Shown here: piece by piece, positions 53,884-63,746 of the stretch
How positions within the stretch are numbered: the stretch's first letter is position 1
Layout of the letters: each line of letters opens with the position of its first letter
Made by a program: the position numbers and the translations under genes
Origin: Burkholderiales bacterium
GTDB lineage: Bacteria; Pseudomonadota; Gammaproteobacteria; Burkholderiales; SHXO01
NCBI GenBank assembly: GCA_020854105.1
Contig: JADZGB010000022.1
Span: 71,805-135,804 of the forward strand
DNA length: 64,000 nt
Reading direction: 5' to 3'
The notes under the pieces: generated by a model
What the model was told of the DNA's origin: nothing
Databases searched by the model: none
What the model saw: only the letters and a program-made list of their open reading frames with translations

Positions 53884-56280
53884 CTAGTGCAGCACCGCGG
53901 GCTCGGCGAAGAAGTAGCCCTGCGCCCAGTCCACACCCAGGTCGCACAGCACCTGCGCGGCCTGCCCGTCCTCCACGCACTCGGCGACCGTGCGAAGTTC
54001 GAAGCTGCGCGCCGTGCCCACCAGCGACGCGACCAGTTGCCGGATGCGCGCGTCACTCACGATGCGCCGGACCATCCAGCCCTCGATCTTGATGAAGCTG
54101 AGCGGCAGGTCGGCCAGGTACATGAATGACGACTGGCCGCTGCCGAAGTCGTCGAGCGCGAGGCCGAAACCCGATTGCAGGAGCGGCCGCAGCTGCTTCT
54201 TGAGCATCTTCATGTCGCCGGTCTGGCGCTCGGTCAGCTCGATCACCAAAGGCTGATTCCTGGCACTGGGCAGCACGCGCAGCGCGCGTGCCCGCTCCAG
54301 CAGCCCCTCCACCTGCTCACTGTCGGCGAGGAACTGCGGGGAAAGGTTGATGAAGCGCGTACGCGGCGGCACACCAGAGGCACCCGCGCTCGCACTGCGT
54401 TCGAGGGCACTCTCGCTCACCGTGCGGTCGATTGCGCTGATCAGGTGCAGCGCCTCCGCCGCACCGATGAATTCTCCCGCCGGCACCAGGGTGTCGTCCC
54501 GTGCGACGATGCGGGCCAGCGCCTCCTCGGCGACGGTCTCCCCACTGCGCAGATCGACGATGGGCTGGAACGCCGCCACCACGCGCTGTTCCTGTATCGC
54601 CGTGTGTACCTGCGAGCGCTCCCAGTTGCCGATGGCCGGGCCGCGCGCGGCCTGCTGCGCGTTGCTCACCACGCGATCCCGTCCCGTGCGCTTGGCCTCG
54701 TAGAGCAGTGCATCGGCCTGTGCCACCAGCGCGTCCAGCGATTCCAGCTGCGGGTCATACAGGGCCACGCCCATGCTCACCGTCAGAGTCAGTTCCCCGC
54801 GCGGGCTGACCAGCGGATTGCCGCGGATCAGCTTGCGCGCGCGCTCGGCTGCGGCAAGTGCGCCACGCGCGTCGAGATCGTGCAGGCAGACCAGGAATTC
54901 CTCCCCGCCCCAGCGGCAGATCCAGTCACCGCCGCGCCTGTTGCGCCCGAGCAGTCCGGCGATGTGCGCGAGCGCCTGGTCACCGACCTGATGGCCGTAC
55001 TGGTCGTTGACGAGCTTGAAGCGGTCGACGTCCACCAGCGCCACGGCGAAGGATCCGGCGCGGCGGCGCGCCCGGCTCCACTCGATCGCGAGCCTGGTTT
55101 CGGCCGCGCGGCGATTGGGCAGGCCAGTGAGATGATCCTCCATCGCGAGGCGCGTGATCTCCGCCTCCTGCAGCTTGCGTGCAGTGATGTCGTGCCCGAT
55201 GGCAACCCAGTGCGTGATCTCGCCGCTGGCGTCGGGCACGGGTACCATGGACACATCTACCCAGTAGGCCTCTCCCGATTTGCGGTAGTTCATCAGCTCC
55301 GCGTGCTCGGCCCGACCCGCGCGCGCGGACTCGCGCAGGAGCGCCAGGGCGGCCTGACTGGTCTCCGGGCCGTGGAGGAAGCGCGGGGAGCGGCCCAGCA
55401 CCTCATCGGCAGCGTAGCCGGTCATGCGCGCGAACGCACCGTTGACGTACACGATATGCTGCTTCGCGTCGGTGATCACCACCAGCTGCTCGAGCGCCTC
55501 GATGGCCGAGGACAGCAATCGCCGGTGCTGTGCCTCGGCTTCGGCCTGCGACACGTTGACCACGAAACCGTCCAGCGTGCCGCGCGCGGCAGTACCCGTG
55601 ACATAGCCCACGATCTCCAGTGAGGCCGCGCCGGGACGGAGGCGGCGCACCCGCACCCGCCGCGTATCCCCCGGCTTCAGTCCTTCGCTCAGTTCGCGCC
55701 AGGCCGCCTTGCCGAGGACCGCGCGCGCCTCGCGGCCGCGCAGGCTGGCGGGTGTGCCCTCGAACAGCGTGGCGAAGCTCTCGTCGCACGAGACGAGGGC
55801 CTCGTCCGAGAGTCGAACGCTGAAGCGGCCGATGTGCGCGGCGTCGAGGAAATCCTGCTCGTAACGCTGCGCGATGCGCCGTTCGCGCTCGGCGAACAGG
55901 AGTGACACTTCACGCAGACTGCCGGCAGTGAGCAGCGTGGTCAGAGAGGCCACGAGCGAGAAGGATTCCTGCAGACTGGCGGCAGCGACCTCCTGCCGTC
56001 CACGGCGGGCAGCAGCCACACATGCGTCGGAGGCAGACTCGAACTGGGCGTACAGGCGGCCGAACTGGCTCCACACCTCGCCCAGTTCCGGATCTCGCAG
56101 CTGTGCCGCAATGTGCGCACCCTCGCCGGTGTACCAGGCCGGGGTGCGCGGGCCCTGCTGCGGCACCGCGCGCTCGAGCAGCGCCGCGGCGGCATCGCGC
56201 AGCCACTCCTGCGAGGGCTGCAGACAGGCGAGCGCCGGCGGGAAGGCCATCTTCAAGGTGGTGCCTGCGCGATCCGACAT
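53884..56280 (-). CDS. PAS-GGDEF-EAL c-di-GMP signalling protein
   Basis: 798 residues, no transmembrane helices seen. An unrecognised helical N-terminal domain (1-140), a PAS-like region (145-245), a clear PAS/PAC (255-370, VVITDAKQHIVYVNGAFARMTGYAADEV..), GGDEF (375-540, GGEEF at 458-462) and EAL (555-798, EAL at 586-588; FINLS; ELTE; DDFG 710-713). The KID motif reads KIE (731-733), otherwise the phosphodiesterase residues are present. It may make or degrade c-di-GMP. It converges on dnaJ and has no obvious partner gene. Confidence 0.9.
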   Translation of the reverse strand: MSDRAGTTLKMAFPPALACLQPSQEWLRDAAAALLERAVPQQGPRTPAWYTGEGAHIAAQLRDPELGEVWSQFGRLYAQFESASDACVAAARRGRQEVAAASLQESFSLVASLTTLLTAGSLREVSLLFAERERRIAQRYEQDFLDAAHIGRFSVRLSDEALVSCDESFATLFEGTPASLRGREARAVLGKAAWRELSEGLKPGDTRRVRVRRLRPGAASLEIVGYVTGTAARGTLDGFVVNVSQAEAEAQHRRLLSSAIEALEQLVVITDAKQHIVYVNGAFARMTGYAADEVLGRSPRFLHGPETSQAALALLRESARAGRAEHAELMNYRKSGEAYWVDVSMVPVPDASGEITHWVAIGHDITARKLQEAEITRLAMEDHLTGLPNRRAAETRLAIEWSRARRRAGSFAVALVDVDRFKLVNDQYGHQVGDQALAHIAGLLGRNRRGGDWICRWGGEEFLVCLHDLDARGALAAAERARKLIRGNPLVSPRGELTLTVSMGVALYDPQLESLDALVAQADALLYEAKRTGRDRVVSNAQQAARGPAIGNWERSQVHTAIQEQRVVAAFQPIVDLRSGETVAEEALARIVARDDTLVPAGEFIGAAEALHLISAIDRTVSESALERSASAGASGVPPRTRFINLSPQFLADSEQVEGLLERARALRVLPSARNQPLVIELTERQTGDMKMLKKQLRPLLQSGFGLALDDFGSGQSSFMYLADLPLSFIKIEGWMVRRIVSDARIRQLVASLVGTARSFELRTVAECVEDGQAAQVLCDLGVDWAQGYFFAEPAVLH

Positions 56281-56323
56281 CGGTCCCCCTTTCGGTTCAC
56301 CAAGACGGCGCGATCTGCGCCGT

Positions 56324-57694
56324 CTACTTCCGCCGCCAGAGCGTGCCGGCCGCCGTGTCCTCCAGCAGCACGCCCCTGTCCTCCAGTTCCTTGCGGATTC
56401 GGTCGGCTTCCGCGAAATCCTTCGCCTCGCGGGCAGCCTTGCGCTGTTCGATCAGCGCGTCGATCTGCTCGGGATCCGGGTCCTCCTCGCCGCTGCCCAG
56501 CTGCAGGAAGGCATCGGGTTCGCGCTGCAGAAGTCCCAGGATCCCGGAGAGCGATACGAGCAGCGAGGCGCTGCGCGCATCGCGGGAGCGATTGGCCTCG
56601 CCGGCCAGTTCGAACAGCACGGCCACCGCCTCTGCGGTGTTGAAGTCGTCGTCCATCGCCGCCCTGAAGCGCGCCGCGAACGGGTTGTTCCAGTCCACCT
56701 GCGCAGGCGCTGCCGGCGTCTCGCGCAGGGTCGTGTACAGGCGCTTGAGTCCGGCGCGCGCGTCCTCCAGATGCTGGTCGGAGTAATTCAGCGGACTGCG
56801 GTAGTGTGCGCGCACGATGAAGAAGCGCACCACCTCGGCATCGAATTTCGCCAGCACCTCGCGCACGGTGAAGAAGTTGCCGAGCGATTTCGACATCTTC
56901 TCGTTGTCCACGCGCACGAAGCCGTTGTGCATCCAGTAGTTGACGAAGGTGTGGCCATGTGCGCCCTCCGACTGCGCGATCTCGTTCTCGTGATGCGGGA
57001 ACAGAAGATCCTGACCACCGCCGTGGATGTCGAAGTGCTCGCCGAGGAAGTGTTCGCTCATCGCCGAACACTCTATGTGCCAGCCGGGCCGGCCCGGTCC
57101 CCATGGCGACTCCCAGGCCGGCTCGTCGCGCCTGGCAGCCTTCCACAGCACGAAGTCCAGTGGATCCTGCTTGTTCGGATCGACATCGACGCGTTCGCCC
57201 GCGCGCAGATCCTCCAGCGACTTCCCGGACAGCTTGCCGTAGCCGGGAAAGGCGCGCACCGAGTAATACACGTCGCCGTTCGCCGCCCGGTACGCCAGCC
57301 CCTTCTCTATCAGGGCCTCGATGATCACCAGCATGCCCGGCAAGTGCGCGGTGGCGCGCGGCTCGTGATCCGGCTTCTCCACCCCGAGTGCGGCGGCGTC
57401 CTCGTCCATGAAGCGGATGAAGCGTCCGGTGAGCTGCTGGATGGTCTCGCCGTTTTCCAGCGCACGCCGGATGATCTTGTCGTCGATGTCCGTGATGTTG
57501 CGCACGTACCGGACCTCGAAGCCGCTCGCGCGCAACCAGCGTCGCACGATATCGAAGACGACCATCACGCGCGCGTGCCCGATATGACAATAGTCGTATA
57601 CGGTCATGCCGCATACGTACATGCGCACCTTGCCCGGCTGGAGCGGAATGAAGGCTTGCTTGTGACGAGTGAGCGAGTTGTGGATGTGCAGCAT
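56324..57694 (-). CDS. cysS: cysteine--tRNA ligase
   Basis: 456 residues from the ATG at 57694 ([12 protein letters not shown]). [18 protein letters not shown] holds the zinc Cys and HIGH motif; KMSKSLGN is the KMSKS loop; WHIECSAM is the zinc site. It charges tRNA-Cys. Divergent from the TPR gene. Confidence 0.98.
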   Translation of the reverse strand: MLHIHNSLTRHKQAFIPLQPGKVRMYVCGMTVYDYCHIGHARVMVVFDIVRRWLRASGFEVRYVRNITDIDDKIIRRALENGETIQQLTGRFIRFMDEDAAALGVEKPDHEPRATAHLPGMLVIIEALIEKGLAYRAANGDVYYSVRAFPGYGKLSGKSLEDLRAGERVDVDPNKQDPLDFVLWKAARRDEPAWESPWGPGRPGWHIECSAMSEHFLGEHFDIHGGGQDLLFPHHENEIAQSEGAHGHTFVNYWMHNGFVRVDNEKMSKSLGNFFTVREVLAKFDAEVVRFFIVRAHYRSPLNYSDQHLEDARAGLKRLYTTLRETPAAPAQVDWNNPFAARFRAAMDDDFNTAEAVAVLFELAGEANRSRDARSASLLVSLSGILGLLQREPDAFLQLGSGEEDPDPEQIDALIEQRKAAREAKDFAEADRIRKELEDRGVLLEDTAAGTLWRRK

Positions 57695-57858
57695 GGGCCG
57701 GCGCCTGTGCCGTCCCGCCACGCGAACTGCCGGGCCGGAAATCGCCGCACGCAGTGCGACGCCAAACGCCTGCGGCCGGCTTGTGGAGGGATCGGACCTG
57801 TTTCTAATTCTGCTAGTATTACAAGAACCTAGCACGCTTTTCTGGGCAGTATATCACG

Positions 57859-58818
57859 ATGCTCATACATCGCATCTTGCTCGTTCTCGCGTTTGTGCTG
57901 AGTGCCGTGGCGGCTCGGACCGCGTCGTGCGCGGACGGTTTCGAGGAGGCGCAGGCGCTGTATCGGCAGGGCCTGCGCGATGAGGCGCTCGCGCGCATCG
58001 AGGCGCAGCTGCAACGCAATCCACGTGATGCACGCAGCCGATTTCTCCAGGGCGTGATCTTCACCGAGCAGGGTCGCGACGCGCAGGCGATTGCGCAGTT
58101 CACTTCTCTCACGCAGGACTTCCCGGAGATGCCCGAACCCTACAACAACCTCGCGGTGTTGTACGCCTCTCAGCACAACTACCAGGGGGCGCGCGAGGCG
58201 CTGGAGATGGCCATACGCGCACATCCGGACTATGCAACCGCGCACGAGAATCTGGGCGACGTCTACGCGGCACTGGCTCGCGCCTCGTACCAGACAGCGC
58301 TGGAACTGGACAAGTACAACCGCAGCGCGCGCGGCAAGCTCGAGCGCCTGGGCGGGATCGAGCCCGGGGCGGCGTCCGGGGAGATCCCTGCGCCCGCAGC
58401 CGCGGCGCCGGGTGCGCCGGCGGCGGCCGCCGTGCCCGCCGGGCAGCCGGCAGCGCAGGCATCGCCGATGGATGTCTCTGCGCCGATCCGGGCCATGGTC
58501 GATTCCTGGGCACAGGCCTGGTCCCGCGGTGACGCCTCGGCCTACCTGTCGCACTACGCGCCGGCCTTCCACCCGCCCGGGGGAGAAGCGCGCTCGACCT
58601 GGGAGGCGCAGCGCCGCAAGCGCCTGGATCAGGTGCGCGGAGTCAGCGTGACCGTCGTATCGCCGCAGGTCACGCTCGAGAATGCCGACCGCGCCAGCGT
58701 CAGCTTCCGCCAGAACTACGCATCGCCGACCTTCAAACGCACCACCATGAAGACCTTGCGGCTGGTCCGGGTGGACGGCCGCTGGCTCATCGAGCGCGAG
58801 ATCGCCCCCACCAACTGA
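57859..58818 (+). CDS. exported TPR protein with C-terminal NTF2-like domain
   Basis: 319 residues. Signal peptide (1-25), about four TPR units (27-150, including [27 protein letters not shown]), an Ala/Pro-rich linker (175-205) and a C-terminal SnoaL/NTF2-like domain (210-319, [24 protein letters not shown] ... [13 protein letters not shown]). The architecture suggests a periplasmic scaffold. The function is unknown; it is commonly found next to ppiB in betaproteobacteria. Confidence 0.8.
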   Translation: MLIHRILLVLAFVLSAVAARTASCADGFEEAQALYRQGLRDEALARIEAQLQRNPRDARSRFLQGVIFTEQGRDAQAIAQFTSLTQDFPEMPEPYNNLAVLYASQHNYQGAREALEMAIRAHPDYATAHENLGDVYAALARASYQTALELDKYNRSARGKLERLGGIEPGAASGEIPAPAAAAPGAPAAAAVPAGQPAAQASPMDVSAPIRAMVDSWAQAWSRGDASAYLSHYAPAFHPPGGEARSTWEAQRRKRLDQVRGVSVTVVSPQVTLENADRASVSFRQNYASPTFKRTTMKTLRLVRVDGRWLIEREIAPTN

Positions 58819-58835
58819 TTCGACTTGGAGAGAAC

Positions 58836-59327
58836 ATGGTCAGACTGCATACCACGATGGGCACCATTGCACTGGAACTGGACGAGACCCGGGCCCCGGT
58901 GACCGTGCGCAACTTCCTCGACTACGTGCAAAGCGGTTTCTACGCGAACACCGTGTTCCACCGCGTGATCGACGGCTTCATGGTCCAGGGCGGTGGCTTC
59001 GAACCGGGCATGAAGCAGAAGGCGAGCCGCGAGCCGATCAGGAACGAGGCCGACAACGGCCTGGGCAACGCGGCCTATACGATCGCGATGGCGCGTACGC
59101 CGGATCCGCACTCGGCATCCAGCCAGTTCTTCATCAACATCGCGGACAACGACTTCCTCGACTTCAGCGCCCCCACGCCCCAGGGCTGGGGCTATTGTGT
59201 GTTCGGCCGGGTGATCGAGGGCAGGGAAGTGGTGGATCAGATCCGCAAGGTGGCCACCGGCAGCCGCGGCATGCACGACGACGTACCGCTCGAGGACGTG
59301 ATCATCAAGAGTGCGGAGGTCGGCTGA
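58836..59327 (+). CDS. ppiB: peptidyl-prolyl cis-trans isomerase B (cyclophilin)
   Basis: 163 residues, cytoplasmic (no signal peptide). The core [30 protein letters not shown] and [17 protein letters not shown] is the cyclophilin active site. It speeds up proline isomerisation in protein folding. GGAGAG lies before the ATG. It precedes lpxH. Confidence 0.97.
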   Translation: MVRLHTTMGTIALELDETRAPVTVRNFLDYVQSGFYANTVFHRVIDGFMVQGGGFEPGMKQKASREPIRNEADNGLGNAAYTIAMARTPDPHSASSQFFINIADNDFLDFSAPTPQGWGYCVFGRVIEGREVVDQIRKVATGSRGMHDDVPLEDVIIKSAEVG

Positions 59328-59347
59328 GCGGACAGCGGGCGCACGCG

Positions 59348-60085
59348 GTGAGCGGCGCGACGCTGTTCCTGTCCGACCTGCATCTGGCGGCGGAACGGCC
59401 GCTCGCGGCACAGGCCTTCTACCGTTTCCTGGAAGGACCGGCTGCGCATGCCGAAGCGGTCTACGTGCTGGGCGACCTGTTCGAGTACTGGGCCGGCGAC
59501 GACGATCTCGACGATGCGTTCAACGCGCAGGTGGCACATCGCATCGCCCGGCTCGCGCGCACGGTTCCCGTCCACGTGATGCAGGGCAATCGCGATTTCC
59601 TGCTCGCCCGGCGCTTCGCGCGTAGCGCGGCCGTGCTTCCGCTGCGTGATCCTGCGGTCATCGACCTCTACGGCACGCGCACCCTGCTCATGCACGGAGA
59701 TCTGCTGTGCACCCAGGACCGCCGCTACCAGGCGTTCAGGCGCGTGGTGCGCAACCGCCTGGTGCAGGGCCTGTTCATGCGCCTGCCGCTGACGCGGCGC
59801 AAGCGCATCATCGGTGGCGCGCGACGCCTGAGCGAGGGCGAGAAGACGATCAAGCGCATGGACATCATGGATGTCGCCCCGGCGGCCGTGGAAGAAGCGT
59901 TCCGCCGCCACGGCTGCACGCGCATGATTCACGGGCATACACACCGGCCCGCGCGCCACGAGCATCGCGTGGAAGGGCGCGTATGCGAGCGCATCGTTCT
60001 GGCGGACTGGTACGCACACGGCCAGTACCTGCGCGTCACCCGCGAAGGCTGCGTCAGCGTGCCGCTTCCGTTCGGGACGGACTGA
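59348..60085 (+). CDS. lpxH: UDP-2,3-diacylglucosamine diphosphatase LpxH
   Basis: 245 residues from a GTG at 59348. Metallophosphoesterase motifs: FLSDLHL, LGDLFEYWAGDDD, GNRDFL, HGDLLCTQDRRYQ and HGHTHRP. It cleaves UDP-diacylglucosamine to lipid X in lipid A synthesis. No ATG lies between the ppiB stop and the conserved SDLHL, so the GTG is favoured. Confidence 0.95.
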   Translation: MSGATLFLSDLHLAAERPLAAQAFYRFLEGPAAHAEAVYVLGDLFEYWAGDDDLDDAFNAQVAHRIARLARTVPVHVMQGNRDFLLARRFARSAAVLPLRDPAVIDLYGTRTLLMHGDLLCTQDRRYQAFRRVVRNRLVQGLFMRLPLTRRKRIIGGARRLSEGEKTIKRMDIMDVAPAAVEEAFRRHGCTRMIHGHTHRPARHEHRVEGRVCERIVLADWYAHGQYLRVTREGCVSVPLPFGTD

Positions 60086-60092
60086 AGGCGAT

Positions 60093-61262
60093 TCAGCCGA
60101 GTCCGCGCGCGAGGTCGGCCTCCAGATCACGCACCGACTCAAGGCCGACAGCCACGCGCAGCAGCCCATCCTCGATGCCGGCGGCGGCACGCGCCGCAGG
60201 CGGCAGCCGGCCGTGCGTGGTGCTGGCCGGATGCGTGATCGTGCTCTTGGCGTCACCCAGGTTCGCCGTGATGGAGATCAACCGGCAGGAATCCACCACG
60301 CGCCATGCGCTCTCGCGGCCTGCGTCGACGACGAAGGACACGATACCGCCACCCGCGCTCTGCTGGCGCTGCGCGAGCGCGTGCTGCGGATGGCTGGGCA
60401 GGCCCGGATAGAAAGTCCGCTTCACGCGTGGATGCCGTTCCAGCCATTGCGCGAGCTGGAGTGCGCCGGCGCAGTGCGCCTGCATGCGCAGCTTGAGTGT
60501 CTCCAGACCCTTGAGAATCACCCAGGCATTGAATGGCGAGAGCGTCGGCCCCGCATTGCGCAGGAATGCCGTGATCGGCTCCTCGATCAGTGCACGCTTG
60601 CCCAGCACTGCGCCACCGAGCACCCGCCCCTGGCCGTCCAGGTACTTGGTGGCCGAATGCACGACCAGGTCCGCACCCAGGGCGAGCGGTCGCTGCAGCG
60701 CCGGGGTGCAGAAGCAGTTGTCCACCGCCAGTTGCGCACCGTGCGCGTGCGCCAGCTCGGCCAGTGCCGCGATGTCGTATATCTCGGTGAGCGGGTTCGA
60801 CGGCGTCTCCACGAACAGCAGGCGCGTGTTGGGACGCATCGCCGCACGCCACTGCGCGGGATCCGTGCCGCTGACGAAGGTGACCTCGATGCCCAAGCGC
60901 GGCAGCCAGTTGTTGAACAGCTGGACGGTGGCGCCGAACAGGGTCTGTGCCGCCACGATATGCTCGCCGCTGCGCAACAGCCCGAGCACGCAGGCGAGGA
61001 TCGCCGACATCCCCGAAGCGGTGGCGATGCAGCACTGCGCGTCTTCCAGTGCCGCGAGCCGCTCCTGCAGCATGGCCACGGTGGGATTGGTGTAGCGCGA
61101 GTAGACCATGCCTTCCTCCGCTCCGGAGAAGCGCTCGGCCGCATGGGCAGCGCTGTCGAAGACGAAGCTGGAGGTGAGGAACAGTCCTTCGGAGTGTTCC
61201 TTGAACTGGCTGCGCTGCGTGCCGGCGCGCACGGCGAGCGTCTCGAAGTCGTAATCAGTCAT
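60093..61262 (-). CDS. metZ: O-succinylhomoserine sulfhydrylase
   Basis: 389 residues from the ATG at 61262. Cys/Met-metabolism PLP enzyme: the PLP Lys lies in SATKYLDGQGRVLGG, a signature of MetZ; GMSAILACVLGLL and FVETPSNP are other PLP-site segments. It makes homocysteine directly from O-succinylhomoserine and sulfide. Its leader carries a SAM-II riboswitch and an intrinsic terminator, so expression should fall when SAM is high. Confidence 0.96.
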   Translation of the reverse strand: MTDYDFETLAVRAGTQRSQFKEHSEGLFLTSSFVFDSAAHAAERFSGAEEGMVYSRYTNPTVAMLQERLAALEDAQCCIATASGMSAILACVLGLLRSGEHIVAAQTLFGATVQLFNNWLPRLGIEVTFVSGTDPAQWRAAMRPNTRLLFVETPSNPLTEIYDIAALAELAHAHGAQLAVDNCFCTPALQRPLALGADLVVHSATKYLDGQGRVLGGAVLGKRALIEEPITAFLRNAGPTLSPFNAWVILKGLETLKLRMQAHCAGALQLAQWLERHPRVKRTFYPGLPSHPQHALAQRQQSAGGGIVSFVVDAGRESAWRVVDSCRLISITANLGDAKSTITHPASTTHGRLPPAARAAAGIEDGLLRVAVGLESVRDLEADLARGLG

Positions 61263-61272
61263 CTGGGACCCG

Positions 61273-61307
61273 AAAAAAAACCCGCGCAGCGGAACTGTCG
61301 CGGGTTT
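61273..61307 (-). terminator. intrinsic terminator in the metZ leader (riboswitch expression platform)
   Basis: On the minus strand AAACCCGCG (61307-61299) pairs perfectly with CGCGGGTTT (61286-61278), extended inside by CAG/CTG, and is followed by eight T. It ends 10 bases before the metZ ATG, so it must be read through for expression. A competing stem CGTGGG-GAAA-CCCGCG (61314-61299) uses the terminator 5' arm and acts as an anti-terminator. Confidence 0.9.
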
Positions 61308-61366
61308 CCCCACGCTTTAGCTGCACTTGTAACGCGCCCGCAAGCTGTGATCTCAAATCGGCGCAG
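61307..61366 (-). ncRNA. SAM-II (SAM-alpha) riboswitch aptamer upstream of metZ
   Basis: Read on the minus strand: P1 GCGCC (61364-61360) pairs with GGCGC (61339-61335); the loop starts with GATTTGAG; TTGC (61343-61340 region) can pair with GCAG near 61321 as the pseudoknot; then GCTAAAGCG and GGGG. This matches the SAM-II core (GAUUU, CUUGC, GCUAAA) known upstream of metA/metZ/metX genes, mostly in alphaproteobacteria. The 3' end of the aptamer (GCG at 61315-61313) also belongs to the anti-terminator stem, so SAM binding should favour termination. Confidence 0.85.
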
Positions 61367-61405
61367 GAAGAAAAGATACCGGCTGGCCGGAGGCGCGTCA
61401 ACTGC

Positions 61406-61545
61406 ATCCCGATGTCGCCATCCCGATGTCGCCATCCCGGTGTCGCCATCCCGGTGTCGTCATCCCGGTGTCGTTATCCCGGTGTCGGTGCCTCCCGGTC
61501 CCGGTGTCGGTCCCGATGTGGGTCCTGGTGTAGGTCCCGGTGTCC
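61406..61545. repeat. 14-bp tandem repeat array between purF and metZ
   Basis: Six near-perfect units of ATCCCGGTGTCGCC-type start at 61406, 61420, 61434, 61448, 61462 and 61476, then decay into CCCGGTGTCGGT words to about 61545. There are no spacers, so it is not CRISPR. It fills the upstream part of the 359-base purF-metZ gap. Confidence 0.85.
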
Positions 61546-61621
61546 GTCGTCCAGTGCCTCGGCGCCCTGCTCCGCGGGTCCGCACTTCCCGTATTCGGGG
61601 AAGTGCCCGGGCGAACCGGCC

Positions 61622-63145
61622 TCAGTCGGCGGCGACCAGATTGAGGTCGAGCTGGGTGGTGGCGACGCTGGAGCGGAGCCCGAACTCCATGTCGTTGCGA
61701 CTGGCCTCGATACCCGCGAGATACTCGGGTGTCACGTCGCCGGTGACGTACTCTCCGCTGAAGCAGGAGGTCTCGAAGTGCCTCACGCGGGGATTGACCG
61801 AGGAGACGTCCTGCACCAGCGCATCGAGATCCTGGTAGATGAGGCAGTCCGCGTCGATCTCGCGTGCGATCTCCTCGTCGCTGCGCCCGGTCGCGATCAG
61901 TTCACGGGCACTCGGCATGTCGATGCCGTACACGTTGGGAAAGCGCACGGGAGGCGACGCCGAGGCGAAAAACACCTTGTTCGCACCCGATTCGCGCGCC
62001 ATCTGCACGATCTCGCGGCTGGTCGTGCCGCGCACGATGGAGTCATCGACGAGCAGCACGTTCTTGCCCTTGAACTCCATGCCGATCGCGTTGAGCTTCT
62101 GGCGCACGGACTTCTTGCGTACGCCCTGGCCGGGCATGATGAAGGTGCGGCCGATGTAGCGGTTCTTGATGAACCCCTCCCGGTACGCGACATCGAGCCT
62201 GCCTGCCAGCTGCATCGCGGCCGGCCGGCTCGAATCGGGAATGGGAATGATGACGTCGATGTCGAGATTGGCGTAATCGCGCCGGATCTTGTCGGCGAGG
62301 CTCTCACCCATGCGCAGACGCGTCTCGTAGACGGAGATGCCGTCGATGACGGAGTCGGGTCGCGCCAGGTAGACGAACTCGAAAATACACGGGTTGAGCG
62401 ACGGATGGGCCGCGCACTGCCTGCTGAAGAAGTTGCCGTCCATGTCGATGAAGATGGCCTCGCCGGGCGCCACGTCGCGCACCAGCCTGTATCCGAGCAC
62501 GTCGAGCGCGACGCTCTCGGACGCCACCAGGTACTCGTCCTCCTGTCCGGTCTTCGCGCTGCCGAACACCAGCGGCCGTATGCCATACGGATCGCGGAAG
62601 GCGAGCAAGCCATACCCCGCGATCATCGCGACCACGGCGTAGGCCCCTCGCACGCGCCTGTGCACGCCGGCCACCGCCTGGAAGATCGTGGCAGGGTCGA
62701 GCGCGTACGAGGCAGACGCCTCCTGCAGCTCGTGCGCCAGCACGTTGAGCAGCACCTCCGAGTCGGAGTTGGTGTTGACGTGGCGCAGATCCTGCCGGAA
62801 CAAGTCGCGCTTGAGCTGCTCCGAATTGGTCAGATTGCCGTTGTGCCCGAGAACGATGCCGAAGGGCGAGTTGACGTACAGCGGTTGCGATTCCGCGGAG
62901 TTGTCGGCCGAACCCGCCGTCGGATACCGGCAGTGGGCGATACCGCTCGCGCCCGCCAGGTTGCGCATGTTGCGCGTGCGGAACACGTCGCGAACCAGCC
63001 CGTTGCCCTTGTGCATGTGGAAGATGCTGTGCTCGGCGGTGACGATCCCCGCCGCGTCCTGTCCGCGATGCTGCAGAACCAGCAGCCCGTCGTAGAGCAG
63101 CTGATTGACGGGTGATTTGGCTACAACGCCGATGATTCCGCACAT
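61622..63145 (-). CDS. purF: amidophosphoribosyltransferase
   Basis: 507 residues. Catalytic Cys2 in MCGIIGVV (Ntn glutaminase, no propeptide), RGAYAVVAMIAGYG, and the PRPP loop VLLVDDSIVRGTTSREIV near residue 365. First step of purine synthesis. The C-terminus ends TTQLDLNLVAAD. It lies in the dedD-cvpA-purF-metZ order typical of betaproteobacteria. Confidence 0.98.
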   Translation of the reverse strand: MCGIIGVVAKSPVNQLLYDGLLVLQHRGQDAAGIVTAEHSIFHMHKGNGLVRDVFRTRNMRNLAGASGIAHCRYPTAGSADNSAESQPLYVNSPFGIVLGHNGNLTNSEQLKRDLFRQDLRHVNTNSDSEVLLNVLAHELQEASASYALDPATIFQAVAGVHRRVRGAYAVVAMIAGYGLLAFRDPYGIRPLVFGSAKTGQEDEYLVASESVALDVLGYRLVRDVAPGEAIFIDMDGNFFSRQCAAHPSLNPCIFEFVYLARPDSVIDGISVYETRLRMGESLADKIRRDYANLDIDVIIPIPDSSRPAAMQLAGRLDVAYREGFIKNRYIGRTFIMPGQGVRKKSVRQKLNAIGMEFKGKNVLLVDDSIVRGTTSREIVQMARESGANKVFFASASPPVRFPNVYGIDMPSARELIATGRSDEEIAREIDADCLIYQDLDALVQDVSSVNPRVRHFETSCFSGEYVTGDVTPEYLAGIEASRNDMEFGLRSSVATTQLDLNLVAAD

Positions 63146-63238
63146 ATCCGGCCTCGTTGATTTGACACGATCATGGCGATTGGGGCCGCGCCCGGCCCGC
63201 CTCGCCTCACACGGCGGCGCAACGGACGAGCCAGTCTG

Positions 63239-63730
63239 TCAATCGTAGCGTATCCGTCCCGCCACCGCCGGCGGCAGGTGGCTGCGTACCGCCATCGCCA
63301 GCGTCTGCAGCGGCACCACCAGCCTCGACTGCGTCCACAGGCGTTCGCGCGGCAGGGTCGTCATTCCCACCACCAGCGTGGCCGCGACCAGGATGACGAG
63401 CGCGCGCACCAAACCGAACATCGCACCGAGCAGTCGATCGACCCCGGACAGCGGCGACTTGCGCAACAGCCCGGCCACCAGCAGCGTGAGCAGCGCCAGG
63501 ATCAGCAGCGCGCCGAAAAAGACCATGGCAAAGCCGGCGGCGAGTCGCAACGAGACGTTGGACAGGGATTCGGGCAGGAAGGTCGCGGCCTGCGGCGCGA
63601 AGCGCACCGCGAGCCACACCGCGATCAGCCAGGACGCCAGGGACATCAGCTCGCGGACCGCCCCGCGCAGCACGCTGATGAGGATCGACAGGACCAGCAC
63701 GGCGATAATGGCGTAGTCGAGACCGTTCAT
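63239..63730 (-). CDS. cvpA: CvpA family membrane protein
   Basis: 163 residues, four transmembrane helices. NGLDYAIIAVLVLSILISVLRGAVRE and the helix with GVDRLLGAMFGLVRAL are the CvpA/colicin V production signature. It is needed for colicin V export in E. coli and is linked to envelope stress; the exact role is unclear. It lies between dedD and purF. Confidence 0.93.
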   Translation of the reverse strand: MNGLDYAIIAVLVLSILISVLRGAVRELMSLASWLIAVWLAVRFAPQAATFLPESLSNVSLRLAAGFAMVFFGALLILALLTLLVAGLLRKSPLSGVDRLLGAMFGLVRALVILVAATLVVGMTTLPRERLWTQSRLVVPLQTLAMAVRSHLPPAVAGRIRYD

Positions 63731-63746
63731 CCGCCACCGCTCACGA

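Noticed and set aside
61273..61307. Terminator belonging simply to purF
   Set aside because: It lies over 300 bases after purF, directly next to the metZ start and the SAM-II aptamer, with an overlapping anti-terminator; it fits a metZ attenuator better.
61406..61545. Possible CRISPR array
   Set aside because: 14-bp direct tandem units without spacers.
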